Origin: Elusimicrobiaceae bacterium
GTDB lineage: Bacteria > Elusimicrobiota > Elusimicrobia > Elusimicrobiales > Elusimicrobiaceae
Assembly (NCBI GenBank): GCA_017520185.1
Contig: JAFXGO010000023.1
Coordinates: forward strand, 1-46,000
DNA length: 46,000 nt
Direction of reading: 5' to 3'
The translations under genes and the position numbers were made by a program. Below, piece after piece: positions 40,079 to 46,000 of this stretch (positions are counted from its first letter, which is position 1; each line of letters starts with the position of its first letter). The notes under the pieces were generated by a model. The model made no database searches, was not told where the DNA came from, and saw nothing but the letters and a program-made list of their open reading frames with translations.

Positions 40079-43000
40079 GGCTTACCTCCTCTTTTTCCCC
40101 TTGAGGATTCTGATTTTTCTTTTCTTTCAGCCCGCCGGAAATCAGATAAAAGAACATCGGCACAAACATCGGAGCAATAATAGTGGCGGCCAACATACCA
40201 AACACCACTGCCGTACCGATAGAGTGACGGCTGGCGGCACCGGCACCGGAACTGATAGCCAATGGCACACAACCCAAAATAAAGGCCAAAGAGGTCATAA
40301 CAATCGGACGAAAACGCAGTTTAATAGCCTGCAAAGCCGCGTCAAATGCACTGCCCCCTTGTTCTTTAATCATTACGGCAAACTCTACAATTAAAATGGC
40401 GTTTTTGGCCGCCAAACCAACCAAAGCCACTAAGGCAATTTGGAAATAAATATCATTATCCAAACCGCGACAATACGTGCCTAACAAGGCCCCGAATATA
40501 CCAAATGGAACTGCCAACAACACCGCAAAAGGAAGGCCCCATTTTTCGTATTGGGCCGCTAAGATTAAAAATACCACTAACATACCCAAAAGCAATGCCG
40601 TTGTAGAAGAACTGCCGCTAATGGTTTCTTGATAAGTAGTACCGGTCCACGCTAAAGTATATTCTTCACCCAACACTTCTTTAGCCACTTCTTGCAAAGC
40701 GGCAATGGCTTGACCCGTACTATATCCGCCAGCCGGAGAAGCCATTACTTTAGCGGCAGGGAACGCATTAAAACGTTCCACCGTTTCGGGCCCCAAAATA
40801 GGTGTTAATGTCACAAAAGAAGCTAAGGGAATCATGTTTCCGTCATTGGAACGGACAAAAATTTCCCCTAATTGCTCCGGTCTTGCGCGGTAGTCTCCTT
40901 CCGCCTGCATCATCACTTTAAAACTTCGGCTGAATTTGGTAAAGTCGTTCACGTAAGCCGTACCAAAAGTGCCGGCTATCGTACCATAAAGTTCCGCCAA
41001 AGAAACATTCATCGATATGGCTTTGATTTCGTCCACTTTCAAGTCATATTGCGGGGTGGCCGCCGAGAATGTAGTGCTAACACTGGAAAACTCTTTACGT
41101 TTCTGAGCAGCGGCCACAAATTCGTTTACCTTAGAGGATAATGTTTGGCTATCGGCACCGGCACGATTTTGTATGTATCCTTCCAATCCACCCGTTGTAC
41201 TCATACCCATAATCGGAGGAGGATTAAATGGCATCACAATCGCACCCGGAATAGCGGCAGCGGCGGCTTTGGCAATAGCTGCTAACGTGCCAAAGGAAGA
41301 CAAAGCCTCCGTTTTGCGTTCTTTCCAAGGTTTCAAAGAAATAAAAGAAGCCACAGAACTCGTCTTTTGCGTACTGCTGAGCATATCAAAGCCGGCAAAG
41401 GTCATTTCGTCAGATACGGCCGGTTGCTCTTTGATAATTTTTTGCACTTGTTGGGCAATATTTTCCGCTTGCGGCAGAGAAGAAGCAGGGTCTAGCATGG
41501 TAGCCATCATAAGCATACCTTGATCTTCATCCGGCAACAAACTGCCCGGTACAATTTTAAACAATCCAAACGTAGCACCCCAGAAAAGAAGCACACAAAG
41601 CAGTGCCACCGGGATACGGCGCAAGAAAAAGCCTGCCCAACCGGTATATTTTTCCGTCACTTTGTCAAACCATTGATCGAAACGGAAGAAAAACCCACTG
41701 GTTTTGTGTTTCATGTCTTTTAAGAGCAAAGCACACAAAGCAGGTGTCAACGTTAAAGCCACCAAGCCGGAAATGACTACGGAAACAGCAATCGTAATAG
41801 CAAACTGCTGATACATAACACCGGTAAATCCGCCCATAAAAGCCACCGGCACAAATACAGAACATAACACCAGCACAATGGCTACAACCGGTCCGGTCAC
41901 TTCGTCCATTGCTTTAATGGTAGCTTCTTTAACGGGCAGATGTTCATCATGCATGATACGTTCTACGTTTTCAATTACCACAATAGCATCATCTACCACA
42001 ATACCGATGGCCAACACCAACCCGAACAGTGTCAAAGTGTTGATAGAAAAACCCAAAAGCAACATTCCGGCAAAAGCACCCACAATGGATACGGGTACTG
42101 CTAAACACGGAATCAACGTAGCGCGCCAATCGTGCAAGAATAAATAAACCACCAAAAACACGAGCACCATTGCTTCAATTAAGGTATGAATTACTTCTTC
42201 CACAGAGGCATTTACAAACAACGTGGTATCATAAGCAACTTTATACTCAATACCACCGGGGAAATTGGCAGCCAATTCGTCCATGCGTTTTTTAACAGCA
42301 TCAGCAGTGGCTACAGCATTTGCACCCGGAGAAAGATAAACCCCGATAGGTACTGCCGGTTGTTCGTTGAAAAAACCCGTAAATTCATACGTCTGGCTGC
42401 CGAGTTCTACCCGAGCCACATCTTTTAAGCGCAAGGAAGTACCGTCCGGATTGGCACGCAAAATAATTTCTTCAAATTCTTCGGCTGTTTTTAAACGTCC
42501 CGGAGCAACCATAGTGTACATGCGGTCCACCATCGTTTTTAACGGAGGTTGACCTATTTTGCCTGCCGCGCGTTGTGCATTTTGCGCTTGCACTGCCGCC
42601 ATTACATCAGATACAGACAAGCCCAATTGGCTCATCATATCCGGTTTGAGCCAAATACGAATAGCATAGTCATTGGCCGTCATGACTTGAGCATCACCCA
42701 CCCCTTCAATACGCTTCAAATCATCTACTACGTTAATCAAAGCATAGTTGCCGATATACGTAGTATCGTACACTCCGGAAGGTGAGTACATGGTGATTAA
42801 CTGTAAAATAGCAGAAGATTTTTTGTCCACCGTCACCCCGTAGCGGCGCACGTCTTCCGGCAAAGTGGAAGTGGCCGATTGTACGCGGTTATTGACGTTA
42901 ATCATGGCTTGATCAGGGTCTGTACCTACTTTAAAGTACACCAACAAATTCATATCCCCATTGGCAGAAGACGTAGAGTTCATGTACAACATGTCTTCCA

Positions 43001-43217
43001 CCCCGTTGATTTGTTGTTCCAACGGAGCAGCCACCGTATCGGCAATTACTTCGGGGCTGGCACCGGGATATTGAGCCGAAACCTGAATGGAGGGCGGTGT
43101 CAAATCCGGATATTGCTCTATAGGAAGCATGGTGATAGAGACAATACCCGCCAGCAAAATCAGCAAAGAAATAACTGTTGAAAAGATAGGGCGGTTAATA
43201 AAAAATTTGGAAAACAT
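40068..43217 (-). CDS. RND multidrug efflux transporter, HAE1 (AcrB-like)
   Basis: 1049 aa, full length. Opens MFSKFFINRPIFSTVIS, with the porter domains and twelve membrane helices in the AcrB order. The proton-relay pair is in GIVVDDAIVVIENVERIM, and the second-half counterpart region has GLAAKNAILIVEFA with the Lys. The ALTLTPALCALLLK motif and TGTTYQETISG loop are typical of HAE1 pumps. It exports amphiphilic drugs, bile salts or dyes in partnership with the flanking genes. It starts 15 nt after the adaptor stop, with GGGAGGAA. Confidence 0.95.
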   Translation of the reverse strand: MFSKFFINRPIFSTVISLLILLAGIVSITMLPIEQYPDLTPPSIQVSAQYPGASPEVIADTVAAPLEQQINGVEDMLYMNSTSSANGDMNLLVYFKVGTDPDQAMINVNNRVQSATSTLPEDVRRYGVTVDKKSSAILQLITMYSPSGVYDTTYIGNYALINVVDDLKRIEGVGDAQVMTANDYAIRIWLKPDMMSQLGLSVSDVMAAVQAQNAQRAAGKIGQPPLKTMVDRMYTMVAPGRLKTAEEFEEIILRANPDGTSLRLKDVARVELGSQTYEFTGFFNEQPAVPIGVYLSPGANAVATADAVKKRMDELAANFPGGIEYKVAYDTTLFVNASVEEVIHTLIEAMVLVFLVVYLFLHDWRATLIPCLAVPVSIVGAFAGMLLLGFSINTLTLFGLVLAIGIVVDDAIVVIENVERIMHDEHLPVKEATIKAMDEVTGPVVAIVLVLCSVFVPVAFMGGFTGVMYQQFAITIAVSVVISGLVALTLTPALCALLLKDMKHKTSGFFFRFDQWFDKVTEKYTGWAGFFLRRIPVALLCVLLFWGATFGLFKIVPGSLLPDEDQGMLMMATMLDPASSLPQAENIAQQVQKIIKEQPAVSDEMTFAGFDMLSSTQKTSSVASFISLKPWKERKTEALSSFGTLAAIAKAAAAAIPGAIVMPFNPPPIMGMSTTGGLEGYIQNRAGADSQTLSSKVNEFVAAAQKRKEFSSVSTTFSAATPQYDLKVDEIKAISMNVSLAELYGTIAGTFGTAYVNDFTKFSRSFKVMMQAEGDYRARPEQLGEIFVRSNDGNMIPLASFVTLTPILGPETVERFNAFPAAKVMASPAGGYSTGQAIAALQEVAKEVLGEEYTLAWTGTTYQETISGSSSTTALLLGMLVVFLILAAQYEKWGLPFAVLLAVPFGIFGALLGTYCRGLDNDIYFQIALVALVGLAAKNAILIVEFAVMIKEQGGSAFDAALQAIKLRFRPIVMTSLAFILGCVPLAISSGAGAASRHSIGTAVVFGMLAATIIAPMFVPMFFYLISGGLKEKKNQNPQGEKEEVSHEI

Positions 43218-43232
43218 AAATTCCTCCCGTTT

Positions 43233-44522
43233 TTATTTTACCGCAACGGTTTGGGAGGCAGAAGATTCTTCCACATCTTGTTCATCACCTTCCACCGCTT
43301 TACCCAATGCTTTGTCAAAAGAGTTCACATCAACAGCCGTTGCCGTACTGGGAACCACCGTTTCGACTACGGTCGGCAAAGTAAATTCTTGCACTTTGGG
43401 AGCCACTTTCATTTCAGGACGCATTTTGATAAGACCGGCAGAAACAATGGTTTCTCCCCCTTTCAGACCTTCGCTGACAATATATAAATCATCTTGCATT
43501 TGAGCCGTAATGGGTTGTGCCTTTAATATATTGTTTTCATCTATCACATACACCAAATTACCGGTAGGAGTGCTAAGCACAGCAGAGGAGGGAATCAGTA
43601 CGGCATCTTTATACGTAGCACCAATCAAGCGCACACGTACAAATTGACCGGGCATTAACATGCGTTGATTTTTGGGGTTAGGAAATTCTGCCTTGATAGC
43701 CAAAGAGGCGGTTTTGACGTTTTCGGTACTGTCAAAGAAAATAATTTTTCCTTTTTCCGGATAAACACGACCGTCAGATGTAATAGCCTCTACATATAAA
43801 GGGGTTTCTCCTTTTTCATCTAATGTAATCGTACCGGCCAAATATCCGCTGGCTAGTTTATAAAATTGAGAGCTGGGCATAGAGAAATTGGCCCATAAGG
43901 GGTGAATTTGCACCATTGTAGTCAATAAACCATTACCGGCAGGAGAGACCAAACTTCCTACAGATTGGGCCTCTTTACCCGTAATACCGGAAATAGGAGC
44001 CAACACTTTGGTATATTCCAAATTAATTTTGGCTTCATTCACACCGGCCTTAGCCACTTTTACAGCCGCTTGAGCCGCTTCATAAGCAGATAAAGAGTCG
44101 TCAAAGTCTTTGCGGCTGATGGCATTGTCAGCGCGTAAAACTTTCATGCGTTCGTAATCGCGCTTGGTGCGATTTTCTTCGCTTTGTGCTTGGGCCAATG
44201 CCCCTTCGGCTCTTTGCAAAGCCACTTCATATTCTTTCGGATCAATTTGAAAAAGTTGAGTACCTTGTTTTACATAAGCGCCTTCATCAAATAAGCGAGC
44301 CTTTAAAATACCTCCCACCTGAGCACGCACTTGGATTTCCAAAGAGCCGGCAATTTGGGCCGGATATTCAATATTCCAAGGCAGATCCGTCTTTAAAACT
44401 TGGACGGCCGTCACAGGTGTGGCGGCATCTTGTGCCGGAGCAGCTTGTTTTTTACAAGCCACTAATGCGCACAAAACGGTGCACATCACAAATATAGTAG
44501 CGATACGAATTTGTTTTTTCAT
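43233..44522 (-). CDS. RND periplasmic adaptor (AcrA-like)
   Basis: 429 aa lipoprotein with lipobox LVAC (Cys23). Lipoyl/hairpin part: QVRAQVGGILKARLFDEGAYV and LFQIDPKEYE, a long alpha hairpin (about 105-165), NLEYTKVLAPISGITGKEAQSVGSLV, beta barrel and membrane-proximal domain (LIPSSAVLSTPTGNLVYVID). The C-terminus has an extra 45-residue Ser/Glu/Val tail of unknown role. First gene of the operon. Ribosome site AGGAAGGAAG. Upstream on the minus strand TATACAAT and TTTATA are candidate -10 parts. No adjacent TetR regulator. Confidence 0.92.
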   Translation of the reverse strand: MKKQIRIATIFVMCTVLCALVACKKQAAPAQDAATPVTAVQVLKTDLPWNIEYPAQIAGSLEIQVRAQVGGILKARLFDEGAYVKQGTQLFQIDPKEYEVALQRAEGALAQAQSEENRTKRDYERMKVLRADNAISRKDFDDSLSAYEAAQAAVKVAKAGVNEAKINLEYTKVLAPISGITGKEAQSVGSLVSPAGNGLLTTMVQIHPLWANFSMPSSQFYKLASGYLAGTITLDEKGETPLYVEAITSDGRVYPEKGKIIFFDSTENVKTASLAIKAEFPNPKNQRMLMPGQFVRVRLIGATYKDAVLIPSSAVLSTPTGNLVYVIDENNILKAQPITAQMQDDLYIVSEGLKGGETIVSAGLIKMRPEMKVAPKVQEFTLPTVVETVVPSTATAVDVNSFDKALGKAVEGDEQDVEESSASQTVAVK

Positions 44523-44680
44523 GCTTCCTTCCTCTTTTTATCCCTCATAATTGGAGAGAAAATTATCTGCTTGTTTTTCAATCACACAGATATATACTTA
44601 GAATTGTATAAAATTTACCCCTTTATGAAATATTTATCTATCATTTTTTTGGATTATAAAAAAATTGCTACAATAACTCC
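44523..44680. promoter_or_regulatory. Divergent promoter region between efflux operon and acetyltransferase
   Basis: 158 bp. On the minus strand TATACAATTCTAAG (about 44605-44620) is the likely -10 region of the efflux operon; on the + strand TGC-TACAAT (44666-44674) precedes the acetyltransferase. No clear operator palindrome was found, though the distance would allow one. Confidence 0.4.
44666..44674 (+). promoter_or_regulatory. Extended -10 TGCTACAAT, leaderless type
   Basis: It ends 6 nt before the ATG at 44681, no Shine-Dalgarno. The 9-mer is the same as that of the LpoB-like operon, where a leader of about 40 nt is present. Confidence 0.65.
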
Positions 44681-45253
44681 ATGAGCGAAAAAGAAAATAT
44701 GTTAGCAGGGCTTTTTTACAATGCCGCCGATGAGGAGCTGACACAAGCCCGTTATACGGCCAGACGCTTGTTGTGGCAATACAATGCTACGGACCCTTCT
44801 GATCAAGCAAAACGCCAAGAATTATGCCAAAAACTTTTTGGTAAAGTGGGCAAAAATTTATCTGTAGAACCGCCTTTCTTTTGTGATTACGGAACGCAAA
44901 TTTATTTTGGAGATGATGTATTTATTAATTTTAACTGTACGATTTTAGATTGCGCTTGCGTAGAAATAGGTGAAAAAAGCATATTAGGACCCGGCGTACA
45001 GATTTACACTGCCACACATCCTTTAGAACCCAATGCCAGACGAGAAAGAAAAGAGTTTGCCGCACCAATTAAAATCGGCAAAAATGTTTGGATCGGAGGC
45101 GGGGCCATTATTTTGCCGGGCATTACCATCGGAGACGGGGCTGTTATCGGTGCCGGAGCCGTAGTGACCAGAGACATACCGGCCTTTTCTGTAGCGGTGG
45201 GGAATCCGGCCAAAGTTAAACGTCAGTTTTATGATTTCTCCAAAAAGAACTAA
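44681..45253 (+). CDS. Maltose/galactoside-type O-acetyltransferase
   Basis: 190 aa. N-terminal Mac domain (KENMLAGLFYNAADEELTQAR), then left-handed beta-helix hexapeptide repeats with the catalytic His in YTATHPLEP, ENPARRERKEFAAPIKIGKNVWIGGGAII-like turn (in part APIKIGKNVWIGGGA), and GDGAVIGAGAVVTRDIP. Acetyl-CoA-dependent acetylation of maltose, galactosides or other sugars; acceptor unknown. Leaderless-type promoter. The following gene has its own promoter. Confidence 0.88.
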   Translation: MSEKENMLAGLFYNAADEELTQARYTARRLLWQYNATDPSDQAKRQELCQKLFGKVGKNLSVEPPFFCDYGTQIYFGDDVFINFNCTILDCACVEIGEKSILGPGVQIYTATHPLEPNARRERKEFAAPIKIGKNVWIGGGAIILPGITIGDGAVIGAGAVVTRDIPAFSVAVGNPAKVKRQFYDFSKKN

Positions 45254-45266
45254 CCTCTTTTAACGG

Positions 45267-45295
45267 TTGCTCTTTAATTCTGCCCTTCTTATACT
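45267..45295 (+). promoter_or_regulatory. Promoter of the 2-hydroxyacid dehydrogenase gene
   Basis: TTGCTC (45267-45272), 17-nt spacer, TATACT (45290-45295), then AAGGGGGCAG before the ATG at 45321. Confidence 0.55.
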
Positions 45296-45320
45296 ATAAA
45301 AACACAAAAGGGGGCAGAAT

Positions 45321-46000
45321 ATGAAAATTGTATTTTTTGATGTTGACCGTATCACAAGACACTATTTAAGCCAAAATCAGATTTGCAACGGGAATGTGGT
45401 TCTCTTGGAAGAAAGCATGGAAAACATTTCTCCCGAGCAATATGAACAAATCAAAGATGCTGAGGTTATTTCTGTTTTTGTGCATACAGCATTACGCATG
45501 AATAACCTTTCTTTGGATCGATATCCGCATTTAAAACTTATTGCCACCCGTTCTACGGGATATGACCATATAGATTTGGATTATTGTCAAAAACGAGGAA
45601 TAGCCGTAGTTCATGTACCTAAATATGGCGAATCTACCGTAGCAGAATTTGCTTTTGGAGCATTACTGGCATTAAACCGGCATATTCTGCAAGCCCGTAC
45701 GGATATGAAAAACAACTTCGTACGCATGAATGAATATATTGGCTTTGATTTATACGGACACACCATAGGTATCATTGGCACAGGATCTATCGGACGGCAT
45801 ATGGCCAAACTAGCCAAAGGGTTTGGGATGGAAATTTTGGCCTATGACCCATATCCTAACGATGAAATACGCCGTATCTTTGGTTTAAAATATGTTTCTC
45901 TGGACAAGTTATACGAAAAAGCGGATATCATCTCTTTACATGCGCCGGCTACCAAAGAAAATTATCATATGTTAAACGACACTGCTTTTCAAAAGATGAA
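45321..46000 (+). CDS. D-2-hydroxyacid dehydrogenase, probably D-lactate dehydrogenase (partial)
   Basis: The first 226 codons are present; the gene runs off the right edge. Start MKIVFFDVD; RSTGYDHIDLDYCQKRGI is the substrate-side Arg/Gly segment; VPKYGESTVAEFAFGALLAL follows; the Rossmann motif is GIIGTGSIGRHMAKLAKGFGM with AYDP at the end of beta 2; LHAPATKENYHML matches the family. The catalytic Arg-Glu-His triad would lie mostly outside. YGESTVAEFAF favours D-lactate dehydrogenase over phosphoglycerate dehydrogenase. Strong AAGGGGG ribosome site. Confidence 0.85.
   Translation, partial: MKIVFFDVDRITRHYLSQNQICNGNVVLLEESMENISPEQYEQIKDAEVISVFVHTALRMNNLSLDRYPHLKLIATRSTGYDHIDLDYCQKRGIAVVHVPKYGESTVAEFAFGALLALNRHILQARTDMKNNFVRMNEYIGFDLYGHTIGIIGTGSIGRHMAKLAKGFGMEILAYDPYPNDEIRRIFGLKYVSLDKLYEKADIISLHAPATKENYHMLNDTAFQKM

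Overview
The window looks like a chromosomal segment of an anaerobic, Gram-negative, host-associated bacterium, most likely of the phylum Elusimicrobiota (gut Elusimicrobium-like). The assignment rests on the Gram-negative envelope genes (POTRA barrel, lipoproteins, RND pump), the NADH-linked trimeric [FeFe] hydrogenase, the A/T-rich background with Ala/Lys-rich proteins, and many type IV pilin-like genes starting with the same [15 protein letters not shown] helix. It is inferred from gene content only; there is no rRNA in the window. No phage, insertion sequence, CRISPR array or tRNA was seen.

Layout. 1-133: start of a radical SAM gene running off the left edge. 134-1185: poor region with two hairpins and a decayed ankyrin-repeat gene. 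1186-7011: mini-Omp85 barrel, DPS-like ferritin, pilin fragment, an IspH fused to a UbiA-like membrane domain, then phosphofructokinase and an rRNA methyltransferase. 7077-12132: pilin, a phosphoesterase-like protein that has lost nearly all metal ligands, and a + operon of barrel protein, cytosolic histidine kinase, helical protein and PerM/AI-2E exporter. 12188-17256: broken pilin, a secreted unknown, and an envelope operon (LpoB-like, COG3014-like and LPP20-like lipoproteins, FKBP isomerase, anchored unknown). 17376-22709: hydCBA hydrogenase with a consensus promoter and a structured leader, plus a DUF1646 transporter. 22814-25963: two paralogous secreted Cys-motif + Lys/Ala-helix proteins, a pilin and two MntP-like exporters. 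26003-32015: serine dehydratase, nitroreductase, GGDEF-EAL protein with an unknown partner, phosphopentomutase. 32056-38458: pilin, acyl-ACP thioesterase, CNNM/CorC protein, HAD phosphatase, purB-purA, pilin. 38597-44522: complete RND efflux operon. 44681-46000: acetyltransferase and the start of a D-2-hydroxyacid dehydrogenase.

Two patterns cut across the window. First, about ten transcription units have a -10 hexamer, often the extended form TGnTAnnnT, ending only 6-8 nt before the start codon with no Shine-Dalgarno sequence, so they are probably leaderless. Units with a Shine-Dalgarno often use the same TTTGCTA-type extended -10 further upstream. Second, six pilin loci (four intact, one C-terminal fragment, one with internal deletion and frameshift) are dispersed as single genes, all on the minus strand, with a nearly identical 5' block of about 115 bp and divergent 3' parts.

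Metabolically the set fits a sugar- or amino-acid-fermenting anaerobe: glycolysis (PFK), serine deamination, H2 production from NADH plus ferredoxin by HydABC, nucleoside salvage (DeoB), IMP-to-AMP conversion (PurA/PurB), MEP-pathway isoprenoids (IspH) and possible D-lactate formation.
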